Notes: generated by a model from the sequence alone, not told the origin. DNA of 64,000 bases from an uncultured Blautia sp. (GCA_900543715.1 UQSX01000001.1:82104-146103), one strand, 5' to 3'; positions 26,921-36,493 are shown, counted from the first letter of the stretch. Program-made: numbers and translations.

Positions 26921-27805
26921 ATGATAAGAGTAATTGGAGTAAGATTTCGCAATGTAGGAAAAATCTACTATTTTTCACCGAAAAATCTGGAGATCAAAGC
27001 CGGAGACCATGTGATCGTAGAGACTGCCAGGGGCGTAGAATATGGAAATGTGGTGCTGGCGCCCAGAGATGTAAAGGAAGAAAAGGTAGTGCAGCCTTTA
27101 AAGGACGTTATCCGGATCGCAAACGCCCAGGATGACAAGAAGGAAGAGACGAACCGTAAGAAAGAAAGGGAAGCCTATAAGATCTGCCAGAAAAAGATCC
27201 GGGAACATGGTCTGGAAATGAAGCTCATCGATGTAGAATATACCTTTGACAACAATAAGATCCTGTTTTATTTTACCGCAGACGGAAGAATCGACTTTCG
27301 TGAGCTGGTGAAGGACCTGGCGGCAGTTTTCAAAACAAGGATCGAACTTCGCCAGATCGGCGTCAGGGATGAGACGAAGATTCTGGGGGGAATCGGCATC
27401 TGTGGAAGAGAATTATGCTGCCACACCTACCTCTCAGAGTTTGTTCCTGTGTCCATTAAGATGGCGAAAGAGCAGAATCTTTCTCTGAACCCTTCTAAAA
27501 TATCCGGTGTCTGCGGCCGCCTGATGTGCTGCCTGAAAAACGAGGAAGAGACTTACGAGGAACTGAACCGAAAGCTGCCGAATACAGGAGATAAGGTGAC
27601 AACGCCTGAGGGCCTGAAAGGCGAGGTGCAGAGCGTCAATGTTCTCCGCCAGTTAGTAAAGGTAGTCGTAGACGTAGACGATGAAAAGGAAGTAAGAGAA
27701 TATCAGGCATCAGAGCTGAAATTTAAATCCAGGCAGAAAAAGGACAAAATAAAGATCAGCGATGAGGAAATGAAGGCCTTAAGAGAACTGGAAAAGGATA
27801 AATAG
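26921..27805 (+). CDS. ricT: RicT/YaaT family protein (PSP1 domain)
   Basis: 294 residues with a PSP1 C-terminal domain and the paired cysteine motifs GICGRELCC and GVCGRLMCCLKNEEETY. In Bacillus these cysteines hold Fe-S clusters in the RicA-RicF-RicT complex that promotes RNase Y-dependent mRNA maturation, sporulation and competence. A charged C-terminal tail follows. It starts one base after the holB stop, matching the conserved holB-yaaT order. Confidence 0.92.
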   Translation: MIRVIGVRFRNVGKIYYFSPKNLEIKAGDHVIVETARGVEYGNVVLAPRDVKEEKVVQPLKDVIRIANAQDDKKEETNRKKEREAYKICQKKIREHGLEMKLIDVEYTFDNNKILFYFTADGRIDFRELVKDLAAVFKTRIELRQIGVRDETKILGGIGICGRELCCHTYLSEFVPVSIKMAKEQNLSLNPSKISGVCGRLMCCLKNEEETYEELNRKLPNTGDKVTTPEGLKGEVQSVNVLRQLVKVVVDVDDEKEVREYQASELKFKSRQKKDKIKISDEEMKALRELEKDK

Positions 27806-27824
27806 CAGAAAGGATCATCCATTC

Positions 27825-28577
27825 ATGGAAGAGAACAGACTGATCAGAGAAAATGAGAGGCTGGATGACCTCCAGAACGGATATATGCTGATACAGAACC
27901 CTTCACAGTTTTGTTTTGGCATTGATGCAGTGCTTCTTTCCTGGTATGCCAAAGTCAGGCCGGGAGAGAAAGCGCTGGATATGGGGACGGGCACAGGGAT
28001 CGTCCCTATTTTATTAAAAGCCAGGTATCCCCAGGGAAAGTATACAGGACTGGAGATACAGGAAGAAAGTGCCGAAATGGCCCAAAGAAGCGTGGCTTAT
28101 AATCATTTGGAGTCCGACATTTCCATTACCCTGGGAGATATCAAAGAAGCCGGGGAGATATACGGAGGCTCCTCTTTTGATGTGGTAGTCACCAATCCGC
28201 CCTACATGATCGGCAGTCATGGCCTTGTGGGGGAGAATCAGGCAAAGATGATTGCCCGCCATGAGACTTTGTGTACCCTGGAAGACATACTGGAGCAGGG
28301 GGCAAAAGTCCTGCGGCCAAAGGGCAGATTTTATATGGTCCACCGGCCTTTCCGGCTGGCAGAGATCCTGTCAGCCATGGTACGCTATAAGATAGAGCCC
28401 AAGAGGATGCGTCTGGTGCATCCTTATGTGGACAAAGAACCGAATCTGGTACTTATCGAGGGGATGAGGGGCGGCCGCTCCAGGATGACGGTGGAGAAGC
28501 CCCTTATTGTTTACGAAGCCCCCGGCGTATATACCCGGGAAGTTCTGGACATTTACGGACAGGAGTGGAAAAAATGA
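27825..28577 (+). CDS. trmN6: tRNA1(Val) (adenine(37)-N6)-methyltransferase
   Basis: 250-residue class I SAM-dependent methyltransferase of the TrmN6/YabB family. SAM-binding motif LDMGTGTGIVPILL and the catalytic N6-adenine motif VVTNPPYM are clear. A typical N-terminal region (NGYMLIQNPSQFCFGIDAVLLSWY) precedes them. Expected to methylate A37 of tRNA(Val). The stop overlaps the rsmI start (ATGA). Confidence 0.88.
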   Translation: MEENRLIRENERLDDLQNGYMLIQNPSQFCFGIDAVLLSWYAKVRPGEKALDMGTGTGIVPILLKARYPQGKYTGLEIQEESAEMAQRSVAYNHLESDISITLGDIKEAGEIYGGSSFDVVVTNPPYMIGSHGLVGENQAKMIARHETLCTLEDILEQGAKVLRPKGRFYMVHRPFRLAEILSAMVRYKIEPKRMRLVHPYVDKEPNLVLIEGMRGGRSRMTVEKPLIVYEAPGVYTREVLDIYGQEWKK

Positions 28578-29419
28578 AGGGACAGCTATACTTATGTGCA
28601 ACGCCTATCGGCAATCTGGAGGATATCACTTTCCGGGTGCTGCGTACATTAAAGGAAGCAGATCTGATCGCAGCAGAAGATACCAGGAACAGCCGGAAAC
28701 TGCTGAATCATTTTGAGATAAAGACCCCTATGACCAGCTACCATGAATATAATAAATATGACAAAGGAAGATGGCTGGTAAGCCAGATGGAAGAGGGAAA
28801 ACAGGTAGCCCTTATTACCGATGCGGGAACACCGGGGATCTCAGATCCGGGAGAGGAGCTGGTGGCGATGTGCTGGGAAGCCGGGATCCCGGTGACTTCT
28901 CTGCCGGGTCCGGCGGCTTGCATTACGGCCATTACCATGTCGGGGCTGCCGGCCCGGCGGTTCTCCTTCGAAGCTTTTCTGCCCCAGGAGAAAAAGGAGC
29001 GGAGAGCGGTCCTGGAGGAGATGAAGACAGACACCAGGACGCTGATCCTCTATGAGGCTCCTCACCGGCTGGTGAAGACGCTGGAAGAACTCTTCCATGA
29101 ACTGGGAAACAGGAAAGTCGCAGTGTGCAGAGAGCTGACGAAAAAGCACGAGACTGTTTTTAAGGGGACGCTGGAGGAAGCCTGGAACTGGTATGAGGCC
29201 AACCCTCCAAAGGGGGAATGTGTGCTGGTGCTGGAGGGAAAGTCCAGGGAGGAAATATCCAAGGAAGAGAGAAAAAAATGGGAGGACATGTCTGTGGCAG
29301 AGCATATGGAGCTGTATCTGAGCCAGGGCATGGAGAAAAAGGAGGCCATGAAGCAGGTGGCAAAGGACAGAGGCGTGAGCAAAAGGGACATTTACCAGAT
29401 CCTGCTTCAGGGATCTTAA
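28574..29419 (+). CDS. rsmI: 16S rRNA (cytidine(1402)-2'-O)-methyltransferase
   Basis: 281-residue tetrapyrrole-methylase-fold enzyme that 2'-O-methylates C1402 of 16S rRNA. Motifs: LCATPIGNLEDITFR at the start, AAEDTRNSRKLLNHF, LITDAGTPGISDPGE, SLPGPAACITAITMSGLP and LYEAPHRLVKTLEEL. ATG 28574 is chosen for its four-base overlap with the trmN6 stop, over a GTG three codons earlier. C-terminal region ends with the usual KDRGVSKRDIYQ. Confidence 0.94.
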   Translation: MKGQLYLCATPIGNLEDITFRVLRTLKEADLIAAEDTRNSRKLLNHFEIKTPMTSYHEYNKYDKGRWLVSQMEEGKQVALITDAGTPGISDPGEELVAMCWEAGIPVTSLPGPAACITAITMSGLPARRFSFEAFLPQEKKERRAVLEEMKTDTRTLILYEAPHRLVKTLEELFHELGNRKVAVCRELTKKHETVFKGTLEEAWNWYEANPPKGECVLVLEGKSREEISKEERKKWEDMSVAEHMELYLSQGMEKKEAMKQVAKDRGVSKRDIYQILLQGS

Positions 29420-29434
29420 TACAGGAGAAAAAGT

Positions 29435-30724
29435 ATGGAGGAAAGCAAAAGAAAAAGGCAGAGAGAGCGGGAGAAAAGGTTAGAGCTGCGGCGGCGCCAG
29501 GTCCGCAGACAGAAGATGATACTGGGAGGATGCGCAGGAGGGGTGCTCCTTATCCTGATATTGGTACTGGCAGTAAGAGGGCTGGCAGCAGGCCGGGCCC
29601 AGGAGAAAGAACAGGAAGAAAAACAGGCCCAGAAGAGCCAGGAAGCAAAGGAGCCGGAGACAGTGAGCCTTACCATAAGCGCAGCCGGAGACTGTACCCT
29701 GGGAACAGATGAGTATTTTTATTACCCCACCAGCCTTCCGGCAAAGTATAAGGAAGAACAGGATCCCGGATACTTCTTCCAGGAGGTAGAGCCTGTATTT
29801 TCCAAGGATGATCTGACTATCGTGAACATGGAAGGAACCTTGACACAGGAAACAGCCAGAAAGGAAAATGAGGTCTATGCCTTTAAAGGAGATGAAGAAT
29901 ATGCACAGATCCTTACAGAGGGTTCTGTGGAGGCGGCGAATCTGGCGAACAACCACAGCTATGACTATGGCGAGAAAAGCTATACAGATACCATCCAGAC
30001 TCTGGAAGACGCCGGGATACCTACCTTTGGCTACGACAGAACAGCCATTGTAGAAGTAAAAGGAGTCAAGATCGGACTTTTGGGAACTTATGAGCTGGAC
30101 ACTCATGAAGACTGCGAGGAAGGCATGATCCAGAATATCGAAAGCCTTCAGGAACAGGGGGCGCAGATCATAATCGCCAGTTTTCACTGGGGCATTGAGC
30201 GGGCAAACATTCCGAATGAGACTCAGGTGAATCTGGCCCATTCGGCCATTGATCACGGCGCAGACCTGGTGCTGGGACATCATCCCCATGTGCTTCAGGG
30301 GATCGAGACCTATAAAGGGAAAAATATTGTCTACAGTCTGGCGAATTTCTGTTTTGGAGGAAATTCTTCTCCCAGCGATATGGACTCTATGATCTTCCAG
30401 CAGACATTTACCCTGGAGGGAGGAAAGCTGGTGGAGGATAATGTGACCAATGTGATCCCTGTAAAAGTATCCTCTTCCTGGGAACAGGGAGTCAATGATT
30501 ACCAGCCGGTTCCTGTGGAAGGAGATACAGGGGAGGCTATTATCAGCCGTCTGGAGGAATATACCCAGAGCATGGCACAGCAGTATGGTACAGAGCCGGC
30601 GGTGATCCATTCTTCTCTGGACAGTGACCAGGATGAGAGTCGGACAGAAACTGTGGAGGGCACTGCTGCTGATGAAAATCCTGAGGATGGGACTGGAGAC
30701 CAGGAAGAAGAAAGCGGAAGCTGA
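29435..30724 (+). CDS. CapA family protein (metallophosphoesterase-like)
   Basis: 429 residues: a very basic cytoplasmic start (KRKRQREREKRLELRRRQ), one membrane helix near residues 29-50, an acidic linker, then a CapA/PgsA domain on the outer face. Domain motifs are SAAGDCTLG, NMEGTLT, NLANNHSYDYG, ASFHWGIE and VLGHHPHVLQG. Founding members work in poly-gamma-glutamate capsule export or anchoring, but this family is widespread without capsule genes, and none are nearby. An acidic low-complexity tail ends the protein. It follows rsmI by 15 bases with AGGAG. Confidence 0.85.
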   Translation: MEESKRKRQREREKRLELRRRQVRRQKMILGGCAGGVLLILILVLAVRGLAAGRAQEKEQEEKQAQKSQEAKEPETVSLTISAAGDCTLGTDEYFYYPTSLPAKYKEEQDPGYFFQEVEPVFSKDDLTIVNMEGTLTQETARKENEVYAFKGDEEYAQILTEGSVEAANLANNHSYDYGEKSYTDTIQTLEDAGIPTFGYDRTAIVEVKGVKIGLLGTYELDTHEDCEEGMIQNIESLQEQGAQIIIASFHWGIERANIPNETQVNLAHSAIDHGADLVLGHHPHVLQGIETYKGKNIVYSLANFCFGGNSSPSDMDSMIFQQTFTLEGGKLVEDNVTNVIPVKVSSSWEQGVNDYQPVPVEGDTGEAIISRLEEYTQSMAQQYGTEPAVIHSSLDSDQDESRTETVEGTAADENPEDGTGDQEEESGS

Positions 30725-30819
30725 GTGTTCAGAAACAGCGGCCTCTTTGCATGCTTATACAAGAATAGAACAGGGCTTTCAGGCATATATTTAAAATGAG
30801 AAATTTTCGGGAGTCTCCA

Positions 30820-31434
30820 ATGCTGAATTATCTCTGGGGCGGTATGCTCCTGGTGGGAATCTTATATGGGGGAATTACTGGAAACATGGATGAAGTAACG
30901 GAGGCTGCCCTTTCCTCTGCGGAAGAGGCAGTGTCTCTTTGCATTACCATGGCGGGAATCGTGGCCATGTGGGTGGGACTGATGGAGATTGCCAGGGCTT
31001 CCGGCCTGGTGGACCGGCTCACCAATGCAATGAGGCCGCTGCTTCATTTTTTATTTCCCCAGATACCGAAAGAACACAGATCTCTGGAATACATATCTGC
31101 AAACATGATCGCCAATTTCCTTGGCCTTGGATGGGCGGCCACACCTTTTGGCCTGAAGGCTATGGAAGAACTGGAAGAGCTGGAAGATGACAGAAGAGCA
31201 GGCAAAGCGCCGGGAAGGGCCAGAGGAAAAGGAATTGCAGGAAATGAAATGTGCACCTTCCTTATCATCAATATTTCCTCTATACAGCTGATCCCTGTAA
31301 ATATTATTGCTTACCGGAGCCAGTACGGCAGTGTAAATCCTACGGCCATCGTAGGGCCGGCGATCGCAGCTACGGCGGTGAGTACAGGAGTGGCGGTGAT
31401 ATTCTGTAAGATGATGGACAGAAAGGGAAAATAG
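30820..31434 (+). CDS. spmA: SpmA-like spore maturation / nucleoside recognition protein
   Basis: Integral membrane protein with about four to five helices of the nucleoside-recognition (Gate) family; in Bacillus SpmA with SpmB promotes core dehydration of spores. Seen: LNYLWGGMLLVGILYGG, SLCITMAGIVAMWVGLMEIA, GLGWAATPFGLKAMEEL and NEMCTFLIINISSIQLIP. I prefer ATG 30820 (GGGAG 4-8 bases upstream; start matching family length) over ATG 30796, which lacks a ribosome binding site. The partner spmB, normally next door, is absent here; an opposite-strand gene follows. Confidence 0.83.
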   Translation: MLNYLWGGMLLVGILYGGITGNMDEVTEAALSSAEEAVSLCITMAGIVAMWVGLMEIARASGLVDRLTNAMRPLLHFLFPQIPKEHRSLEYISANMIANFLGLGWAATPFGLKAMEELEELEDDRRAGKAPGRARGKGIAGNEMCTFLIINISSIQLIPVNIIAYRSQYGSVNPTAIVGPAIAATAVSTGVAVIFCKMMDRKGK

Positions 31435-31541
31435 TAAGATGTGCTTTCCTGTTCTGTCCGGGGACTCACAGGAGGAGAAAAAGCAGAGGAGCCGGTTTTT
31501 TTCATGCGGCAGCCTTGTTTTTATTCCGGGAGACACAGCTC

Positions 31542-33449
31542 TTATACGGTATCCACCAGGTCACAGCCGCTGATGATCTTGTCCCAGAAATTTTCTCTTA
31601 GTTCTGCTTTGGGGTCCTGAGGATTCATTCCATCCAGTTCCCAGTAGGGCAGACGCTCCTGCTCCAGCTCTTCCAGTCTGGAAGTCCGGCCATCCATCCA
31701 TCTGCGGATTCTTCTCTGACAGCTTTCCAGACGGGTCTTTACGCCTCCTAACCGGATATCCAGGAGCTCATAGCCGAAGGGCTTGGTGTCGGTGAACCAG
31801 AGATTTTCTCTGGCCGTGTGCATTTGTGCCAGATTTTCCAGGATACTGGGGATAACTTCCCCGGAAATTTCTTTTAATGTGGATAAGTCGCCGGTGTCAT
31901 AGGCTGACTTTATCCGGAGACCCAGGTCTGCCTTCTGAGCAAGGACAAGAGCCAGATATGCATAGAATCTGAAAAATTCCTGATATTCTCCGGAAGTTTC
32001 GGCTATACTCTTCAATTTATCCCCCAGGGACTGATAGTAGGTCCGGGTGTCCACATCTTTCAGGTGACAGTCGAAAAGTCCCAGCATGGGATCCTGATAC
32101 AGAAGGTACTTGGAAGGATTATCTGCAGTCAGATTTTTTCCGGAACCTTTGAAAAGAGCATCCAGGGAATCCAGAAGAAGAAAATCTTCCAGATTTCCGT
32201 CTGTACAGTCACGGAAATAAGTGCTCAGCTCTTCTTCGTATAAATCTTCATGGAAACACAGGAAGGAGAAAACAGCAAGGCCCGGCCAGATGGCGTCAAT
32301 AGGAGTTTCCGCACCGTTGTCCATCCAGCCGGTGGCAAAGACTTCCTGTATGCCTTCCTGGCGGCAGGCTCCAAGGGCCAGCCGGCTGCAGCAGAAGGCT
32401 TTTCCGTAATTGGGAGAAATCCCGTTCCAGTTCCAGATGCCGCCGGCAAAGATTACCCGGTCTGACAGCCCCTTATGGACCCGGAGCATGTTGTGATAGA
32501 TATCCTTGTGGGTATTATAATAATCCCAATATACCATTCCCAGTTCTTTAGGAGGCTTCTCCCAGCCGGAAGTATCTGTAGAGGCTTTTACATCGTAGTA
32601 GCCCCCTCTGGTGTTGGCAGTGATATACATATCGCTCCACATCATGGGAGTCCATCCGGTATCCCGGCAAAGTTCCAGGACTTTTTCTGTGTGCTTCCGA
32701 ATGATCACAGAGCTTTCTTCATAGCCATTTTCCTTCAGATAGTTTCCCAGACCCAGCATAAGGGCCTCATCCATGCCGATGTGGATATTCCGGGTGGTAA
32801 AGGAGGATTTCAGAGATTCCAGAAGGCTGCGGATGAAAGCATAAACCTCCTCAGAACCGGCCTTCAGAATATCCCCGGTGTCTCTCAGCTTTTCAGAATT
32901 ATGCCACCGCAGAAAACTGTGGAGATGAGCCAGAGTCTGAATACAGGGAACAAGCTCTATGCCGAAGAGGCTGCAGTAGCTGTCCAGGCTTTGCAGCTCT
33001 TCCTGCGTATACCGGCCTCTGTAGGTGCCGAAGTAGGGATAGTCCGGTACTTCGTAGGTATCCTCCATATAAAGAAAGAGCCGGTTCATGCCCATTTTGG
33101 CCAGTCTGCGGATAATGGACTTAAGCTTTTCCGGAGCAGCCACGGCATTTCTGGAACAGTCCAGCATAAATCCCCGCTTTTCAAAATAGGGCTTTTCTTC
33201 CAGAGTGAAATCTTCTTCACTGTGATGAAGAGTGTAATTGAAGAGCCGGAAGTACAGGACCGGGTCCTGGAAACGAATGGTGCAGGAGCGGTCTTTTTTT
33301 TCAACAGAAGCCCTAGCGGCCTCCGGGCTTTTTTCCAAAATAATTGTCAGAGATGCCTCCTGACTGCTGCTGTTTTCTGATAAAAGAAGGCGGCTTCCTT
33401 CTTCCACAGACCGGATCAGCTCCGGATTTCCCTTAAATTCTACATTCAT
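31542..33449 (-). CDS. beta-N-acetylhexosaminidase, GH20 family
   Basis: 635-residue cytoplasmic enzyme releasing terminal beta-linked GlcNAc or GalNAc by substrate-assisted catalysis. A small N-terminal alpha/beta domain is followed by the barrel (YFEKRGFMLDCSRNAV), then ELVPCIQTLAHLHSFLRW and the Asp-Glu pair in HIGMDEALML (Asp227-Glu228). A long helical C-terminal region completes it. The family level is fairly safe; the exact sugar is not. AAGGAG precedes the ATG. It follows the MATE gene by 14 bases on the same strand, so is probably in one transcript. Confidence 0.85.
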   Translation of the reverse strand: MNVEFKGNPELIRSVEEGSRLLLSENSSSQEASLTIILEKSPEAARASVEKKDRSCTIRFQDPVLYFRLFNYTLHHSEEDFTLEEKPYFEKRGFMLDCSRNAVAAPEKLKSIIRRLAKMGMNRLFLYMEDTYEVPDYPYFGTYRGRYTQEELQSLDSYCSLFGIELVPCIQTLAHLHSFLRWHNSEKLRDTGDILKAGSEEVYAFIRSLLESLKSSFTTRNIHIGMDEALMLGLGNYLKENGYEESSVIIRKHTEKVLELCRDTGWTPMMWSDMYITANTRGGYYDVKASTDTSGWEKPPKELGMVYWDYYNTHKDIYHNMLRVHKGLSDRVIFAGGIWNWNGISPNYGKAFCCSRLALGACRQEGIQEVFATGWMDNGAETPIDAIWPGLAVFSFLCFHEDLYEEELSTYFRDCTDGNLEDFLLLDSLDALFKGSGKNLTADNPSKYLLYQDPMLGLFDCHLKDVDTRTYYQSLGDKLKSIAETSGEYQEFFRFYAYLALVLAQKADLGLRIKSAYDTGDLSTLKEISGEVIPSILENLAQMHTARENLWFTDTKPFGYELLDIRLGGVKTRLESCQRRIRRWMDGRTSRLEELEQERLPYWELDGMNPQDPKAELRENFWDKIISGCDLVDTV

Positions 33450-33463
33450 AAAGCAATTTCTCC

Positions 33464-34822
33464 TTATTGATGGGTTTTATAAAATTTTTTTTGATCAAAA
33501 TAATAATAGATAATGAAGAGCACTGCAGTAAGTCCCCAGGAGATGGGGTAGCTCATCAGGATAGTCCGTACCCCCGGCCAGCGAGGCACTGCCAGGAAGA
33601 TCCAGAGGATACGAAGGATACATACGCCGGTACAGGTCATGATCATGGGGACCAGCACATTGCCCATGCCTCTCAGGGCGCTGGACAGGATCTCGATAAA
33701 GATAAAGAGCACATAAGAGGGCGCAATGATCTGTATGATTTCCATGCCGATTTCAATGACTTGCGGATCCGTGGTAAAGAGCTGGAGCAGATACCTTCCC
33801 AAAAGCAGCAGCAGAGTACTTACCAGGAGAGAAGCGATAAAGTCCAGCAGCAGACAGACCTTAACACTTTTTTTCATACGGTCATATTTACCGGCACCGT
33901 AATTTTGTCCAATAAAGGTTACGATGGATACGCTGAAAGCACCGGAGATCATCCAGTAGATGGCATCGATTTTTCCGAAAGCGGTATAGGCGGCCATGGT
34001 GTCTGTTCCCAGATCATTCAGGGAAGTCTGAATGATAATATTAGAAATATTATACATAATAGACTGGATACCTGCCGGAAGCCCTATGGTGATAATGGAG
34101 ATCAGCAGAAACCGGTGGAACCGGACTTCTTTGGGCTGAAGGCGGTACATGTCTGTGGACTTTATCAGCGCATGGACTACCAGAACGGCGCTGACTACCT
34201 GAGAGATCACAGTGGCGATAGCAGCGCCTGCCACGCCCATATTAAAGCCTACTACCAGAAGAATATCCAGAAAAATATTGATAAAACAGCAGACGATCAG
34301 GAAGTACAGGGGCCTGGTGGAATCTCCCACCGCCCTTAAAATAGCGGAACCTACATTATAAATAAACACAAAAATAATACCTGCAAAGTAAGTTCGCAGA
34401 TAGGTGACAGAATCCGGCATAACATCTGCAGGTGTTTTCATCATCTCCAGAAGCGCCGGCGCAAGAGCGATGCCAATAACAGTGGTGATGATACCGCCCA
34501 CTATAGAAAGAGCTGCAGCGGTGTGAAGGGTATCGTTCAGATCTTTCTTATTTTTCGCCCCGTAATACCGGGCAATGATAACCGTAGCGCCGGAAGCCAG
34601 GGATACAAAGAAGTTTACGATCAGGTTTGTGATCTGACCGGTGGAGCCGCCTACTGCAGCCAGAGCTTTGGTTCCTACAAACCGGCCTACGACCACGGCA
34701 TCTGCCGTGTTATAAAGCTGCTGAAAAAGAGTTCCCAGCATAATGGGAAAGAAAAAGATCAGCAGTTGTTTCCATATAACCCCTTCCGTAATCTGATTTA
34801 CGGAGGCGTCTTTTTTTGACAT
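33464..34822 (-). CDS. MATE family efflux transporter
   Basis: About 452 residues with twelve membrane helices in two pseudo-repeats; exporter of drugs or metabolites coupled to Na+ or H+. Family landmarks are IMLGTLFQQLYNTADAVVVG, VGGSTGQITNLI and the second-half counterpart GLPAGIQSIMYNISNIIIQ. I choose ATG 34822 (GAGGGGGA upstream) over an ATG twelve codons earlier. Transcribed divergently from the epimerase-like gene, with a shared control region, and probably together with the GH20 gene. Confidence 0.88.
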   Translation of the reverse strand: MSKKDASVNQITEGVIWKQLLIFFFPIMLGTLFQQLYNTADAVVVGRFVGTKALAAVGGSTGQITNLIVNFFVSLASGATVIIARYYGAKNKKDLNDTLHTAAALSIVGGIITTVIGIALAPALLEMMKTPADVMPDSVTYLRTYFAGIIFVFIYNVGSAILRAVGDSTRPLYFLIVCCFINIFLDILLVVGFNMGVAGAAIATVISQVVSAVLVVHALIKSTDMYRLQPKEVRFHRFLLISIITIGLPAGIQSIMYNISNIIIQTSLNDLGTDTMAAYTAFGKIDAIYWMISGAFSVSIVTFIGQNYGAGKYDRMKKSVKVCLLLDFIASLLVSTLLLLLGRYLLQLFTTDPQVIEIGMEIIQIIAPSYVLFIFIEILSSALRGMGNVLVPMIMTCTGVCILRILWIFLAVPRWPGVRTILMSYPISWGLTAVLFIIYYYFDQKKFYKTHQ

Positions 34823-34881
34823 AAAAAAATCCCCCTCTGAAATTATGATTGAGGTCATATTGCCTCTGATATAACAATATA

Positions 34882-34928
34882 TATCATAGCTTATGACAAT
34901 TGTCGATATGGAAAATTCATGTTATGAT
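34882..34928. promoter_or_regulatory. divergent promoters with shared palindrome
   Basis: Plus strand: TTGTCG (34900-34905), 17 bases, TATGAT (34923-34928) for the epimerase-like gene. Minus strand: TTGTCA (34894-34899 read in reverse), about 17 bases, TGTTAT for the MATE gene. The palindrome GACAATTGTC (34895-34904) overlaps both -35 boxes, so one repressor could silence both. Confidence 0.5.
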
Positions 34929-35003
34929 TATAGCAGGGGATTTTAAAAGGTTCAGGCCTGAGAAATCTACAGCGTTCAGGGGAAAATCGGAGAGGAGGAT
35001 CTA

Positions 35004-35807
35004 ATGAGGATAAAAGTACGTGTAGCAGATCCTGCGGGGAATATTACAATTTTTGTGACAACTCCCGTTGCAAGAGAAAAATATCCTTCCATTTCAAGAC
35101 AGATTCTAGCCAGAAAGGAATTGAAGGGCGAACAGGTGGGATTTATTGAAAGAAAGGATCAGGGCGGATTCCGAATGGAAATGATGGGGGGAGAATTCTG
35201 CGGAAATGCTTCCAGAAGCTTTGCATATCTGCTGTGTCTGCTTTCAGGACAGGAGCGGCAGGAGTTGGAAGTAGAGGTCAGTGGTGCCCAGGCGCCTTTG
35301 AAGGCAGTTGCTGACAGGCTGGAAGGAACCAGCCAGGTGGATATGCCTTTGCCAAAGGAAATGAAGCTGCTGGAGACAGGATCAGGAGAAACCTGGCATA
35401 TGGTGATATTTGACGGAATATGTCATGTGATTGTGCCAGGAGAGCCCAGAGATGGAAAATTTGTGGAAGAGGTGCTGGAGAGAGCCAAAGAAGTCTGCCC
35501 CTGCGGCGCCTGGGGAATCATGTTTTTGGATGGAAATAAGATGGTCCCGGCAGTGTATGTGGAGAGTACGGATTCTCTTGTCTGGGAGAGCAGCTGCGGC
35601 AGCGGCAGCATGGCAGCAGCCGTGTATCTGTCCAGGGAAGAAAAGGAAGGAACCTGTACTTATACGCTCCTTCAGCCGGGAGGCGAGATCCGGGCTGCGG
35701 TTTACAAGAAGGAAGGTGAGATCTTCCGGTGTACCATGGGCGGTCCGGTCAGAATGTCCCAAGAGCTGGAAATAGAATTAGGAGATGAAGAGGTTGACAT
35801 AATATGA
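35004..35807 (+). CDS. diaminopimelate epimerase-like protein
   Basis: 267 residues of the DapF fold, a cofactor-independent two-cysteine racemase family. Both active-site cysteines are present: GGEFCGNASRS (Cys66) and ESSCGSGSMAAA (Cys198). The N-terminal DPAGNITIF matches the family's GN motif. It is more divergent than true DapF (which starts with KMHGLGNDF) and may act on another amino acid, as the histidine racemase CntK of metallophore pathways does. Its stop overlaps the next gene's start by four bases, so the two products probably act together. Confidence 0.75.
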   Translation: MRIKVRVADPAGNITIFVTTPVAREKYPSISRQILARKELKGEQVGFIERKDQGGFRMEMMGGEFCGNASRSFAYLLCLLSGQERQELEVEVSGAQAPLKAVADRLEGTSQVDMPLPKEMKLLETGSGETWHMVIFDGICHVIVPGEPRDGKFVEEVLERAKEVCPCGAWGIMFLDGNKMVPAVYVESTDSLVWESSCGSGSMAAAVYLSREEKEGTCTYTLLQPGGEIRAAVYKKEGEIFRCTMGGPVRMSQELEIELGDEEVDII

Positions 35808-36484
35808 AAACAGTCCGTCTGAAACATCCGTATGTGGCGGTGATGAAAGAGGGAAGTCTTTCCTATGGAGGAAATCAGGGATGGCTTTCCGGAAATCTCA
35901 TAAAGAAATACGGCTGCGGAGTCATTGCAGGGACAGATGCGCTGCTGTATTTAAATTTATATAAGGAATACTGCCGGGGAAAAGAGTTTAAAGAGGAAGA
36001 AGATAACGGTATCTGGGAAGAAGAAAAATACAAGGAGCTTATTAAGATCATGCACCGCAGATATTTTCCTGTGATCCCGGGTTTTGGAATGCCTGTCTGG
36101 TTCCTGGCAGCAGGACTGAATGGTTATTTCCGCAGGAGCAGGATTCCTTTGAAGGTGTCTTTTGGAGTTTTGGGAAGAAATATCTGGAACCGGACGGCGG
36201 CTATGCTGGCCCACGATATACCGGTGATTTTGGCCATAGGTCCGAATCTGTCCATTTTCCGGAGGAAAAATAAGCTGAACTTTTATGTGAAGAAAGGGGA
36301 GGAGTATACCTGCGCCTGTCAGGCGGCGGCCCATTTTGTCACTGTCACTGCTATGGAAGGAAACTATCTGAAGATTTCTTCCTGGGGAAAAGAATATTTC
36401 ATAGATATGCAGGAATATATGGATTATGTAAAAAAGCACAGCAGCTTTTTGGTGAGTAATGTATTTTATATCCGGAAACGGTGA
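35804..36484 (+). CDS. conserved hypothetical, papain/C39-like fold suspected
   Basis: 226 residues with no signal peptide and no family I can name with certainty. The pattern suggests a cysteine-peptidase-like fold: KKYGCGVIAGTDALL (Cys38 at the start of a helix), AHFVTVTAMEGNYLKIS (His177 on a strand), then SSWGKEYFID. That Cys-His spacing and the HFVTVTA strand resemble C39-like and BtrH-type domains. It is translationally coupled to the DapF-like gene. Hydrolysis of a peptide or thioester is possible but unproven. Confidence 0.5.
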   Translation: MKTVRLKHPYVAVMKEGSLSYGGNQGWLSGNLIKKYGCGVIAGTDALLYLNLYKEYCRGKEFKEEEDNGIWEEEKYKELIKIMHRRYFPVIPGFGMPVWFLAAGLNGYFRRSRIPLKVSFGVLGRNIWNRTAAMLAHDIPVILAIGPNLSIFRRKNKLNFYVKKGEEYTCACQAAAHFVTVTAMEGNYLKISSWGKEYFIDMQEYMDYVKKHSSFLVSNVFYIRKR

Positions 36485-36493
36485 TAAATAACA

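Noticed and set aside
25978..26952. 324-codon antisense frame across holB
   Set aside because: Same reason: holB motifs lie on the sense strand and the antisense product has no family resemblance.
29480..30610. 376-codon antisense frame within the CapA gene
   Set aside because: Shadow of a strongly coding sense gene; no start signal and no domain pattern.
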